A stretch of 64,000 bases of DNA. It comes from Microstegium vimineum. Lineage: Eukaryota; Streptophyta; Magnoliopsida; Poales; Poaceae. The translations under genes and the position numbers were made by a program. Within the stretch, counting starts at the first letter, position 1. Every line of letters starts with the position of its first letter. The notes beneath the pieces are model-generated. The model searched no databases and was not told where the DNA came from. It saw nothing but the letters and a program-made list of their open reading frames with translations. Shown here in pieces: positions 35,891 through 48,059 of the stretch. Location: positions 37,230,051-37,294,050 of the forward strand of contig CM039129.1 of the NCBI GenBank assembly GCA_022036555.1, read 5' to 3'.

Positions 35891-38800
35891 TAAGATCGTG
35901 CAAGTGCTCATCTTAATCATATGCAAGTTGTTCTTATACGCGAAGGCTATAGGTGCTAGTGCTAGTGGTGCCATGTATGATATGCTCTCGGCCCAAGCGA
36001 CGCTAGCTGCTCGACCAACTCCGACGACGACGTACCTGCGGAACTCCGAACTCCGCGGTTCTCGCAGACACCATGCTTGCTGCCCACCACGAGCGAGAAG
36101 GCAGGCAGCGAAATGTCCATCTTGCGAAGCAGAACCACACAACAAACGTATCTTCGGGTTTTTATCTTCAACATTCGACCCATCACTCCGACGGTTGACC
36201 TTCTTGTCTCTTTGATTACATATCATTCACAATATCACTTGAACATATAATCTTTGTTCCTTTGATTGCAAGCTAATGATTTTTGCTCCCGTGATTTACT
36301 TCATAACAATTTTAAAAAAAATCTCAAAAGTTACCTTCAGATGCAATGATACAACTTGTCACCAATGTGACAAACAAAGTTTTTGCGGCCCTTCGCCGCA
36401 TAAAAAACATAGCCTGAATGGCTATAGATGCCCAACACTTACCGACTAAACTCCAAAAAAAAAGTTTCGTATTTGTTCTCCGCGCCTGTTTTCTCTTACT
36501 AACATGCAAGTCTTCTTCGCTTAAGTATCTCTAATATTCAAAGCTAACCCTCCCTATAGAGTTTTTCCTCTTCGTTATATGCATATTTTCACTATCTCAA
36601 GCCAAAGCAATCAACGCTCTATCAGACACCAGTTCTTATTAAGTGATCAACCTCCATTGCACGCCAGTCCAACAGGTATCGAGTATGTATCAGTCAGTGC
36701 CCTCCCACAGTTAGCAGTTCTCATGGAATATTCAACATTGGTTAGATCTTTCAGTGATCCTCTATCAGGCAGTGGTCCTGTCGGGTTTCAACCTTCATCT
36801 GCCGGTGGCCTTCGTCAGTTAATTGGTCTTCATCAGTCACCAATCTTCGCTAGTCAATTGGTTCTCATTAGTTAGCAACCTTCGTCAACCAGTGGATTTA
36901 TGTCAGCTAGTTGGATCTCATTTGGTCAAAAACCTTCGCCAGTCAGTTGATTTTCGTCAGTAATCAGTAACCTTCATCAAATCAACAGCCTACGTCATCA
37001 GTCAGCGGCCTTCACCTATCATTGGTTTTCAGCAGCCTTCGTCACTTATTGGTCAGCAACCTTCGTCAGTCAGTTGATTCTTGTCAGTAATCAGTAGCCT
37101 TCGTCAAATCAACAACCTACATCATCAGTCAGCAACCTTCACCTATCATTGATTTTCAGCTGCCTTCGTCACTTATTGGTCTTCGTCATGTATTGAACTA
37201 CAAGTTGGCAGTCTTCGTCACTCTACAACACTCGTCTGTTAACAGCCTTCTAGTCGGAGACCTCCATTAGAAATTGACTTTCGGCATCCAGCCAACCTTC
37301 GAACCCACAAAACACTAACACATTTTCCTCTTTTTTGCAGGCTATACTGACTAAATTCTTTGAAAATTTTCATAATATATATATTAATCAAATATTTGAG
37401 TTAACATTCGCAGGGAACTAATCCTTACTATAATCACTGCTATGAATCTTATGTGTGCTCACGCAGGTCATCAATTGACAGCCTTCGCTAGCCATATCAA
37501 AATATAACCTTCTTGTTTGAAGGGATTTTTCCTGATAAGCAATACTTATATCTATTTCAAACTCAACTATCATTTTTGCAGGGTATATGATATGTTTACA
37601 CCTTCTATTATTTTTACGCAGATACATTTATCTGTATCATCTCATACATTCATACATACATACATACATTCATTGCACAAGTGCATTGCACCGTATGGCC
37701 TAGACCACCTGAAAGAAGTCCCAAAAACATACGGGCACCAGTACTCTATGCATCAAAATCCTGGAAGAAGTCCCGAACCTACACGGGCACTAGGTCGTGA
37801 AGCCAAGTCCTTCGCGCTACCTTCTAATATCACATAAATGACTAACTATTCTTTGCAGCGAATAGAAAGTCAGTGACTTCTTGAGTGTCGAAAGACTTGC
37901 TAGCAAGTCGACATTCGACAAAGCTACGACGCTCGACATAAGTCCCTGAAAATGCACTCTATCAACTCATGTGCATTTTCACACGACTTCTATAGCTTTC
38001 ACCGGGTGGCGTCGACGCCTACATCGGTTTCGCATTCGACAAGCTCTTCAGCATGAGGGGCTCCACCACCATCTTCGGTGACTTCGCCAACGTCGCCTCC
38101 ACCAAAACAAATTTTTCAGGAGGGCCTTCGCCAAACAACTTTGCAGGAGGGTCTTTGGCGAAAACACGATGACTAGCCTCACTGACAACCTTCGCCGGCC
38201 TTCGTCGGAGCCTTCTTCGCTCACGCCTTCGTCAGAGCCTTCTCCGGCCTTCGTCGGAGCCTTCTCCAACCTTCGTCGGAGTCTTCTTTGGCCTTCGTCG
38301 GAGCCTTCGCCGGCCTTCGTCGGAGTCTTCACCGGCATTCGTCGGAGCCTGCACCGGTCTTCGTCAGAGCCTTCTCTGGCCTTCGTTGGAGCCTTCTCTG
38401 AAACAAAGGTTTGAACTTGGGAGAACACTCAAGGAAAGGTAAGAACTCCATAGGACTTTATTGCTAGTGGAGGTGGAATCCTCCTATAAACCATCTCCTT
38501 TCTTAAAAAACACCTAAACATAAATAAAGAAGAGTAGTATTAAATAAAAATACTATAAAATAAAAAAGAAAGAACCTTCCTCATGGAAAATCATGCTTTA
38601 TAGCCTTCAAATCAGCTACTACTTTACAAAGATAAAGCCTTCAACTCCTGTTAAAAAAATCGAAGGCTAACAAGCCTTCATCCTATAAAACAAAACCAAT
38701 GTTTTTGAACCTTCGGTTCCGATGCTTGCAAAAAAAATGCTCTGAAGGCTCCCATACCTTCATCACTTCTTTTTTTTCCTTTTTCTAGAAAAAGAACAAA

Positions 38801-39195
38801 AACAAGAAAAGACAACAAAAATACCAAGGCTCCTTCGGCTTGGTTGTTGCCCAAAACAAAAAATAAACTTGTGCATTTGAGACCCACACCGAGCCTACGA
38901 CTCATGTCAAAAAGAAACAAAAATGCTGCGAAGGCTACCAAGCGGCCAAATACAGACACAACGTACATTGAGTACAGTAGAAGCAGTAAACAAACATGTA
39001 ATCCACATAACACTGTTTTCAAGACTTCATGCATATCCAATGTAGTATATATATGTATAAAATAAAAAACGAAAGCACCAGACGCATAAAAATTCAGACG
39101 TAAAGAAACACACCAAAAAAACATAGTTACCAGTACCACACAGAAAACGTGTTGAATGCGTTCTTAAAGTGCAAGATCGTTCTCATCAAACAAAA

Positions 39196-39240
39196 CTAGG
39201 CATTGTAGCCCCTGGACAACATCCATCTCACCTCAAGTAA
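39196..39240 (-). pseudogene. possible last exon of a gene split by the Copia insertion (speculative)
   Basis: Minus strand. CAGTTTTCAG is a plausible acceptor just 60 bp from the Copia insertion point. It is followed by 14 codons (LLEVRWMLSRGYNA) and TAG, then AT-rich 3'-UTR-like sequence. It could be the downstream part of the gene whose first exons lie at 59141-58640 on the other side of the Copia element. The phase cannot be tested. This is speculation from position and splice signals. Confidence 0.12.
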
Positions 39241-39300
39241 CTGAAAACTGTAAGTTCCTGAACATGTAAATAGCATTATTTCTATTGTGAATTCGGTTCA

Positions 39301-40477
39301 TGTAGGATCTTAGGAAGGGTAAATAGCCTAGAGGGGGGGTGAATAGGCCTGTCAAAAATCACTTAAAGCAAATGTCAAAAGCCAGGGCGACACTGTCGGC
39401 CTACAAATAATGAGCAGATAAAGCTGAGGTTTGGCAGGGAGTAACTAGGTACCAAGGTGAGTCCTTCCCTGCAAAATCAACATAAGAACCAGTTCGAAGA
39501 CTGGTTACCACATAAATGTTTCCTTTCCTCGGATTGCCAACACAAACCCTAGCACAAGATATATTGCAAGAATAAAACCATAGGGGACCATCACACAAGG
39601 CACAATGTTTATCCCGTGATTCAGCTCACCACCAAGGCTTGCCTAAGTCCACGTTGTTGAGGTACCACAAAGGCTATGAGCTTTGCAACTCCAACTCAAT
39701 CTCAAGTCAAGGAAGTGAATCCTTGAGATGAGGGGTACTATCTTAGCTTCACAAGACGATTACAAACCTCCCTAGGCTGCCACAAGCGAGGGGCAAGCTC
39801 TAGGGCGACACCTAGCCGTCTAGGAGCAAGCTCCAAGGGTAAAAAACCCTAGCACCGCCGGCCAAACGTGAACCACAAGCTCTTAGACTTTGGGAAGTAG
39901 TAAATCCGCTCTCTAGGAGTGTTTTGCTGCCTTTTCCCTCAAGAATCTATGGTTGGAAGTGTGAGATTGCTTGGAGGGTGAAGGTCAACAATGGAGTGAG
40001 AGAGAGGGAGAGAGAGCTCTGTTTCAAACGGTCGGATTTGCAAGGAAGACGAAGGGGTACTGGACTGGTGAGGTGGAGACCTTTCCAGCGGCTATTTATA
40101 GTCAAGGAAATTCGCTGGGAATAGAGGGCGGCACTGTCGCCCTAGCTTAGTGTGTCTGCTGGGTCTAAGATTTTAACTGGACAATGAGCTAGCTGAGTGG
40201 ATGTCTGAGATATAGATTTGAGCATGTGATTCACATCTGACAGAACAACACTAGAACCCCCCTTAATAGTACGACATACCTATACTCAAATTCAAACCAT
40301 AAATGAATTTAAACCTTTGATGAGTAGAGAAGCCTCCATAAGAATTGGGGTACCTCCACCTTCTCTATAACTTCCTCTTTTTGTCATCACCTGCTTGTCA
40401 TCTCAATATATCTCATTAGTTCTTAAATTAAGCGGACATCAAAACCAAAACCCACTTAGAGCTTGATTGCACTTTCA
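39301..40477 (-). repeat. 3' LTR of the outer Copia element
   Basis: In minus sense it runs from TGAAAGTGCAATCAAGC to CCTAAGATCCTACA. It carries a CTATAAATAG TATA box (about 40091-40100), a CTATTCACCCCCCC word near its end and two copies of the family-specific GGGCG.CACTG.C.CCC palindrome (about 39384, 40124). It aligns over its length with 57429-58625. Confidence 0.92.
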
Positions 40478-40500
40478 ATCTCCCCCTTTTTGGTGATTGA
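40478..40500 (-). other. polypurine tract of the outer Copia element
   Basis: In minus sense CCAAAAAGGGGGAGAT lies directly before the 3' LTR. It would prime plus-strand DNA synthesis. Confidence 0.75.
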
Positions 40501-41100
40501 TGACAACCCAATTTAAGCTTACAAAATAATAATCATAAAACTGAGATATACAATCATGAGTGTAGAGAACTCCCCTTGAATATGTGAATTGAGATTTGAA
40601 TTCTCAAATTGGTATTAGAAACCAAGTTTCACATATTCAAAGTGATTTGGGGCCTCCCCCTACATCCATGCTTGTTGTGGGGTGCTCAAAATATGTGTCA
40701 CAGGATAAGATGTGATGCATATGACATTTTATATCAAATAAAAGCACTCAACCCTGGCTGTTGTAGCAGGGGGCGGCACTGCCGTCCTGGCTATAACAGT
40801 TAGGTAACAACAAGTTTTCTACACAGGTTAAAACAGATCTAAAACAACCCAAACACAGAGATAATATAAGCTAAATCGAAATCCACAAATACATGTCCAT
40901 ATCCAACATAAATAGAGTCAAACTAGTGCCTTATTACAAAAAATAGAGTTTTGCGGCGGCACTCAACCTCACAAGCTAATCAACTAACTCTCAACGGATA
41001 TGACATGAAGCTCAAACTGCAGCGAAAAGATTTGACCCCCTAAACTTCTCCCCCTTTGGCATCAAGCGTCAAAAAGAGAAGAAAAGAGAAGGGGAACCAA
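40501..41100 (-). other. non-coding 3' internal region of the outer Copia element
   Basis: Lies between the third ORF and the PPT. It contains one GGGCGGCACTGCCGTCC motif at about 40771. No coding potential is seen. Confidence 0.5.
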
Positions 41101-42751
41101 TCACTCCTCATCCTCATCATCGCTGTAGAACACGACGCGACCAGCACGGTGAGTAGTCTGTGTGAAGCGCGGACCACGTTGACGGCCTGAACGTCGAGGT
41201 GGAGGTGCAACTAAAGACGGCCCTGCAATCTCCTCCTCATCCTGATGCTGTTGCTGCTGACGACGTGGCCTCCTGTCATACACACGGTCACAAGGAGCCC
41301 ACTGAGAGCTATCCCATTGATCCTGTCCTCTGATCTCATCATCATCATTATCATCCTCATCACTAGAAACTAACAAACGCGGCAGGTTAGGAAACATGGG
41401 AGGAGCCTCCACTGGTGCAAGCGGTGGAAGTCCCTGCAGCTCCCTAGCTCCTGCAACTGCTCCTCATAGGTGATCCTGGCCTGATATGTGCAAGTAGTAA
41501 AGATGGCCTTGATCCACTCTCCAAACTTCTTCATCCTCCTCCCGCTCCTGGATCTGACATGAGAGCGAGAGCGAGAACGAGAAGTCTCTGGGATATCCCT
41601 ATGCCTGTGAGAAGTGCCACCACCTGTAGCAGGTGGCACTGGTGGAGCAGTAACTGGTTGTGCACCCCCTCTGGTGTTCTTGATTACACACATGGTGTGC
41701 TCACAATCCTTGGGATATCTCATCCCAGTGACCCTCTCAATCACAAACTGCAGATAAGGAGCATAAGGTAGCCTCCTCCTAGCATCATCCAAAGCTGTAG
41801 CAAGCTCAACCCAAATAAACCTCGAGATACTGAACCTCTCACCATTGGGAAACCTTGCAAGAACATTTGTGATATAGCCATTTAGATCAGTAGCATTGTC
41901 CTTGGGATTGAGGGTTACCCTGATGAAGTTGTTCAGAATATAATGAAGGCTCCTGAGGTTGGTCCTGGAATAGTTGGGCACTGCATCAACCTGATCCTCC
42001 CAAATGTAGCTCACTGTATGTGGCTCAGCTCTAGCACCCTGATGGATACTAGGTAGAGCCATGTGCTCACTCCCAAAGCCAAGAATCCTGCAGAAGGTGA
42101 CATACTCACAACGGTAGTGGCGACTGTCTGTCATCCAATGAATCACATCCTCCTCCTGATCCCAAAAGTATGTAGCATGAAACTGAGCAAGGATCTTTGT
42201 GTTCCAATCATACCTGAATCCCATGATGTCAGTCATCTGAAAGTGATCACACACACTGATAGCCCCTGTCAGCTGAACATACTGCCTGCTCTCCAACTCA
42301 GCGAAGTCAATGTACTGCATCTTGCATATCTTGCTAGCTGGCCTGGCAAAGATGGCGGTAGCATAGAAATTGGAATTGAAGATATTCCAAAACCGGTAAT
42401 CAATACCTCTCATCTTTGGCACTATGTAGGGATTGATGGCCCTAGCCTCCTGAGTTGCCTTCCATGATCTGGAGTAATCTGTGATAGCATGTTGAAAGGT
42501 GTCTTGAGGAGCTGCAAATACATACTCACCCTCAACCTCCTGTATGTATCTGGGGTCAAACTCAGTGAGGTGAAGAGGTGTCACTGGCCACTCTGGAATG
42601 CTATAGCCTTCTATCTGATCTTCTCTTCTTGCTCGAAGGCTGCATCTCTGTCATAACGCATCTACGTCTTCCCACTGGCCTTGAGACTTGGCACCTTGCC
42701 AACCCGCTTCCTCCTGCCACTGGCTGCACTTCCTTCACCACCGGGATTCAT
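41101..42751 (-). pseudogene. third ORF of the outer Copia element (plant-transposon-protein-like), disrupted
   Basis: Minus sense, downstream of RNase H and in the same orientation as gag-pol. It starts at about 42751 with MNPGGEGSAASGRRKR, meets an in-frame stop and a frameshift near 42620-42660, and continues as a 400-residue frame from 42584. The main body has RYIQEVEGEYVFAA, FWNIFNSNFYATAIFARPAS, FHATYFWDQEEDVIHWMTD, FCRILGFGSEHMALP and FSISRFIWVELATALDDARR. A basic Ser/Arg stretch (RSRSRSHVRSRSGRR) follows. Another frameshift near 41400 leads to an acidic tail with SSDEDDNDDDE, ending at 41101. The central part resembles the 'putative plant transposon protein' family (my recognition, not a search). 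SIRE-type elements often carry an extra ORF here, sometimes called env-like; no signal peptide or membrane segment is evident, so an envelope role is not supported. Confidence 0.6.
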
Positions 42752-42759
42752 CTATACAA

Positions 42760-43887
42760 CATATATAAAGACTAGATAAGAAACTGTATATGATAGTGTG
42801 TAGATGAAATTAAAAGCAGGGGTTAAACAGGGGAAGAAATTCAGAGAAGAACCTAAGTGGAGGCTTGCTGTTTGAATCAGCAGGGGTAGGGCGACACTGT
42901 CGCCCTCAAGTGCTCCACTGGATTTTCTCCAGATTTCTTTCTTTGTCTAAATCCTGATTTTGACTACTTCTACACCTTGTCAAAATTTTAGAATCACAGT
43001 CTATTTAAACAGAATATGATGCCCTAGCCAAGGATATGAAGGATGAGATATATTTAGAGACAAAATTTTTGGATTAGGGTTTGGATTCAGCCCATTTGGA
43101 TCTACTCTCCCCAGGGAACAGAGGCATAGCAGATGGATTCTGCTAGGGGCGGCATTGCCGACCCCTAGGGCGGCACTGTCGCCCTGCCCCTGTTCACCCG
43201 AAGAGAGTGAATCCAAATCCACCGAGTACAAGCCCTAATCCTAGTTCCAATCCCTTCATACATCTCCCATAAACATGAATCCCTAACTAGAACCATCACA
43301 TTGCATAGATCGAATCAAAAAGTTTAGGTTAGGGTTTCACCTTGCTTCCAAATCGTGGGATTGAAGGGGAAAGAGGAGAGGGCTGCCTTCCACAAGCAGC
43401 ACATCCACCAATCTCGCAGAAAGTTGATGGTGGAGGGTTGAGGAGCGGCAATGTTGGCCAAGGGGACGACAATGGAGCTCCTAGGTCACCTCTATGGAAG
43501 AGAGGAGAGGTGAGGGAGGTTCTGGTCGAGGGAGAGGCGGCGTGGTTGTGGGCACTCAACATTGGATAGGTTTTATAAAAGCCCACAGGTCCACGAAAGA
43601 TTCACCCGATTCTGCCCAAAGGACAGAGGGCGGCACTGCCGGCCTTTAAAGGGCGGCACTGCCGACCTGGGTGTGAGACAGCTACTGGACTAATTCCAGT
43701 TGGACTGTTCTCTATATTAGATATGGACATATATGCCTAGGAGTTATGACCAGTAAGCATTCAACATTACAGACAATGTCCACAACCCCTAGTTGGTCTT
43801 TTGAAAAATGTTTTGAAACACATAATAGAAGATTTTCATAAAGCTTTTCCTATGTCGCTAGGTTGACAAACAAATGTGTGTTATAGT
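42760..43887 (-). other. spacer between RNase H and the third ORF
   Basis: Non-coding; short open frames on both strands are unconvincing. Five copies of the GGGCGGCACTGCCGNCC motif family lie here (about 42888, 43146, 43169, 43628, 43651), the densest cluster in the element. GATTGAAGGGGAAAGAGG at about 43360 (plus) begins a purine-rich stretch. Confidence 0.5.
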
Positions 43888-45830
43888 TCAAACCAGGTTA
43901 CGAGAGTCAAGAATATTTAGCTCACTACACAAAGCACAAAACCTTGTCTCATCTAGAGGCTTAGTGAAGATATCAGCTAGTTGCTTTTCAGTGCTCACAT
44001 GGCGAATTGCGATATCTCCTTTTAATTCATGGTCTCTCAAGAAGTGATGACGGATGTCTATGTGTTCTGTTCTAGAGTGTCTAATAGGATTATTTGCAAG
44101 TTTAATGGCACTCTCGTTATCACACAAGAGAGGTATCTTGGTGAATTGACATCCGAAATCTTTTAAGGTTTGCCTCATCCAAAGTAGTTGAGCACAACAA
44201 GCACTGGCTGCAACATACTCGGCCTCGGTGGTGGAAAGGGCTACACATTTTTGCTTTTTAGAACCCCAAGACACTAAGGACCGTCCAAGGAATTGAAATG
44301 TCCCTGAAGTGCTTTTTCGGCCTACCTTGCAACCGGTATAATCGGAATCCGAATAGCCAAGTAGATCGAACTTGGAGCCCTTAGGATACCACAAGCCAAG
44401 GTTAGGAGTGTGTACTAAATATCTCAAGATTCTCTTAACCGCCACCAAGTGGCACTCTTTTGGGTTAGCTTGAAATCTAGCACACATGCACACGCTAAGC
44501 ATTATGTCCGGCCTAGATGCACAAAGGTAAAGGAGAGAGCGGATCATGGAACGATATACCTTAAGGTACATGACTTTCCCTTCAACATCAAGATCAAGAT
44601 GTCCATTGGTTGGCATTGGAGTTTTGATGGGCTTTGCATTCACCAAGTCAAACTTCTTTAGCATGTCTTGAGTGTACTTGGCTTGACATAGAAAAGTTCC
44701 TTCCTTCAATTGCTTGATTTGAAAACCAAGGAAGAACTTGAGCTCACCCATCATGGACATCTCCAACCTCTTAGTCATGGTCCTACTAAACTCTTCACAA
44801 AATGAAGCATTAGACCTACCAAATATTATGTCATCGACATATATTTGGCATACAAAGATATCTTTATTGAGCTTGTAAGTGAAAAGGGTAGGATCGACTT
44901 TGCCTATTTCAAAGCCTTGCTTGAGCAAGAATTCCTTAAGGCATTCATACCATGCTCTTGGTGCTTGCTTAAGCCCATAGAGCACCTTTTGGAGTTGGAA
45001 GACATGGTTGGGGAACTTGGGGTCTTCAAAACCGGGAGGCTGCTCAACATAAACCAACTCTTGTATTGGGCCATTGAGAAATGCACTCTTGACATCCATT
45101 TGATATAACTTGAAGTCATGATGGGCGGAAAAAGCTATAAGCATCCGAATTGCTTCAAGTCTTGCCACCGGTGCATATGTTTCTTCAAAGTCCAAGCCCT
45201 ATACTTGAGTGAACCCTTGAGCCACCAATCTTGCCTTGTTCCTTGTCACCACACCATTCTCATCTTGCTTGTTGCGGAATACCCATTTGGTGCCTATCAC
45301 ATTGGTATTGGGCCTTTCCACTAAAGTCCACACTTGATTCCTCTCGAAGTTGTTTAGCTCTTCTTGCATTGCCATAATCCAATCCGGGTCATCAAGTGCT
45401 TGTTCTACCTTCAAGGGTTCCAAGGAGGAAAACAAACGAGTAATAATGACAAAAATTTTCTATATGTGAACAAGTTGTTACCCCCTTGCAGATGCTTCCA
45501 AGAATATTGTCAACAGGGTGATCCCGTTGTATAGTTTGGCGTAGTCTTGGGTGTTCAACACCTCCTTCATCTTCTGTTGTACTAGCATCTTGTTCTTGTT
45601 CAAATATAGGATCTAAGTTCAGCCCTTGAGGTGATGGAGTGTTGGCTGGAAAGCCTGCTGCTGGTTCACTGGGGGCGGCACTGCTGGCCTGCTGAACTGC
45701 AGCAGGTGTTTGCTGCTGTTGGTTGTTGAGTATGATAACAGAATATTGAGCAGCAACACCTTGAGGGTCTTCATGATCAACATCTTATTCTTCCAATGGC
45801 CTAATTTCTCTATGGCCAAATCCTTGATTG
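43888..45830 (-). pseudogene. reverse transcriptase and RNase H of the outer Copia element
   Basis: Minus sense. It runs on from the integrase segment across the nested element, then WTLVERPNTNVIGTKWVFRN, KARLVAQGFTQV, an in-frame TAG (about 45199), DFEETYAPVARLEAIRML, QMDVKSAFLNG, QPPGFEDP, KVLYGLKQAPRAWYE and the catalytic YVDDIIFG. The RNase H part has GYSDSDYTGCKVGRKSTSG, LSTTEAEYVAAS, LLCDNESAIKLANNP, HIDIRHHFLRDH and QLADIFTKPLD, and the frame ends SRNLV. RT copies the RNA genome and RNase H removes the template. The catalytic aspartates and the D-E-D set look intact; the upstream TAG would stop the polyprotein. Codon 45830 is where the nested element interrupts the frame. Confidence 0.9.
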
Positions 45831-45997
45831 CCTCATGTCACACCCAATTTTAAGAATAAAATTGAATGCAAATAACTCATGTGCGCCCAGAGATCAATCA
45901 CACACATAAGCCGACAAATCTTTAAATAGTACCATCACTAAGTGCTTATTACATAACGAATAATATTCTTAAACATAACAGCGGAAATAAATAGATA

Positions 45998-46928
45998 TCA
46001 TCTTTGGTGGTTCTTCTCATGCTCTTGTTGCCAAGTTTGCAGATCTTATGAGCAGGGAATTTGAGATGAGCATGATGGGAGAGTTGACTTTCTTTCTCGG
46101 GTTGCAAATCAAGCAAACCCGGGAAGGGACGTTTGTGCACCAAGGCAAGTACACGAAGGATATAATGAAGAAGTTTGACATGGGCGAGGAAAAGCCCCTC
46201 TCGACGCCTATGTCAACCACTACTGCCTTGGATGCGAACGAGGAAGGAGAGGCAGTGGACCAGACCGAGTACCGAAGCATGATCGGGTTGCTTATGTACC
46301 TGACGGCGACCGGCCGGACATTCAGTTCGTCGTCTGCCTGTGTGCACGTTTTCAGGCGTCCCCACAGACTTCGCACAAGCAAGCGGTGAAACGCATCATG
46401 AGGTACATGCGATTCACTCCCAAATTTGGTCTTTGGTTTTCCACCTCTTCCTCTCTTGTGCTTTGCGGTTACTCTGACGCTGACTTTGCCAGATGCCGTC
46501 TTGATCGGAAGTCCACTTCTGGGACTTGTCAGTTTCTCAGGTCTTCGTTGGTTTCTTGGTCTTCTCGCAAACAATATAGCGTGGCACAGTCGACGTGCGA
46601 AGATAAGTACGTTGCCGTGGCTAGTTGTTGCTCTCAGTTGATTTGGATGATTGCCACCTTGAGAGATTTCGGTCTTGAGCTTACTAAGGTGCCTCTGCTT
46701 TGTGATAGCACGAGTGCAATTAGTGTGGCTAAAAATCCAGTGCTTCATTCGAAGACCAAGCACATTGAGGTCCGCTTTCACTTTTTGCATGATCACTACG
46801 AGAAGGGAGACATTGACCTCCGGCATGTCGAGACCCAAAACCAGCTTGCGGATATTCTCACTAAGCCTTTGGATCAAGCTGCGTTTTCTCGCCTTCGGGG
46901 CGAGTTGGGGGTTTGCTTTCCATTTTAG
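45998..46928 (+). pseudogene. truncated RT-RNase H of the nested Copia element
   Basis: Coding resumes exactly in the YVDD region (only DIIFGG is left at the junction). It continues LMSREFEMSMMGELTFFLGL, MKKFDMGEEKPLSTPM and QTEYRSMIGLLMYL to a break at about 46388 (frameshift in the segment before KRIMRYM). RNase H follows: CGYSDADFARCRLDRKSTSG, EDKYVAVASCCSQLIWM, LLCDSTSAISVAKNP, HIEVRFHFLHDHYEKGD and QLADILTKPLD. The first four-fifths of the polyprotein are absent. Sequence motifs place it in the same broad Copia group as the host element, but it is clearly a different family. Confidence 0.88.
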
Positions 46929-48059
46929 AGGAGGAAAGTTTTGTGTTTCATAGTGCTTTTTTCTTCTTTTTGTCTTTTCTTTGTCCTTCTTCTAAATTGG
47001 TGTCTTGTTAGTGTTAGTTGGTATCAATGCATTTTGCATCTCATTTGCATTTGTGACATAATTCATTTTAAGCTTCATATCTATAGCCGATATAATGAAT
47101 CTATGCTCTGTTTGAGGTGTTTTATGTGTCTATGGTGTTGCCTAACTTAGACTCTTTTTGATCTATATGATATGCAATAGAGCTAAGTTAGAAAAGCCTT
47201 AAAACTGAATTTAAATTTTCCATGTCACCTCTGAAATGGCACTAGCATGTGTAGGCTTTTGAAGATCCTTCTTGGCTGCCTTGTATATAGCTTGTAACTA
47301 TGGCTCTTCATTGTTTCATTCACTACCTTTGAGCACCATAATTAATATCTAAAATGAAATCGCTCTCTGTTTTGGGAATTGGAAAGATCAAGTTGGGTCT
47401 GCATTGTGAGCACTTCACCGTGTGTTCGAGACTGCTTCCCATATGGGTCGATACTTGAGCGGTGTCGTGTATGACCAAAACCAGTGTGTCAAGTCCTTTG
47501 ACTTCGCCCGGTTGATAAGCAGTGGCATCACTTTGCAGACAACCACTCGCATACAACTTAAATATGCCTAAAACTGAAAATTGGCTGCAAAACTCTGAAA
47601 TTTGGAAAATTCATTCAGTTGGGTCATGGGCTTGTTGTATGAACTTTGCTAAGGGATAGTTTTTACTTTCTATACATGAGATTGCTTTGAGATAGATCTT
47701 ATCTTGTTTGCCATGTTTAGTTGTCTCTAGGAGGTGGTACCCTTTCTCTGCTCTCACATGATATGCTCTCTAAAATAGCTTCTAAAGTGATCTTAAGCTC
47801 AACTTGAGTCTTTGTTGGGCACGTAGAGCTTCTCCTATTCTCACAGGATCACATCACTTAGAGCATCTATTCATTGTCTTAGCTCTAAGTATGAAGCTTT
47901 TGCACTCATTTTGCACTTCATGGCATTTGTAGTCGGATCTTGAGTTGTTGCTGTTTGATGAGCTTCATATGTCAACAAGGGGGGAGAGATGTGCATTTCA
48001 TTCCATTTTCAGCCATCTACTTCCAAGGGGGAGCAAATGTGCTTTTTGAGCTTAATTGG
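46929..48059 (+). other. 3' non-coding region of the nested Copia element with duplicate polypurine tracts
   Basis: About 1.1 kb of non-coding DNA follows RNase H. Near its end are CAACAAGGGGGGAGAGATG (about 47973) and CCAAGGGGGAGCAAATG (about 48030), two PPT-like tracts before the LTR, as is usual in SIRE-type elements. No third ORF is seen. Confidence 0.6.

Larger units (their letters stand above)
33153..39295. mobile_element. CCTTCG/CGAAGG-rich retroelement DNA, no intact gene
   Basis: The words CCTTCG, CTTCGTC, CGAAGG and CGAAGGC are repeated through about 6 kb with little other structure. Around 34020-34250 (plus) a frame containing GTPRLTGRPPPP and SLYDANSCKLLGNLRAFQ resembles the leader/gag side of Gypsy-type elements, but it is short and broken. 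Tandem duplications: 72 bp at 34805-34948 and about 127 bp at 36941-37190. The block 38160-38440 (GGCCTTCGTCGGAGCCTTC repeats ending in CAAAGGT..) and 38440-38960 resemble 13040-13690, so a second copy of the same leader may be present. tRNA-like relics lie at about 35606-35665 and 35815-35890 (minus). Confidence 0.5.

Noticed and set aside
41370..42584. Envelope protein in the third Copia ORF
   Set aside because: No signal peptide, hydrophobic fusion-like or membrane segment is visible; the body resembles a plant transposon protein with basic and acidic tails.
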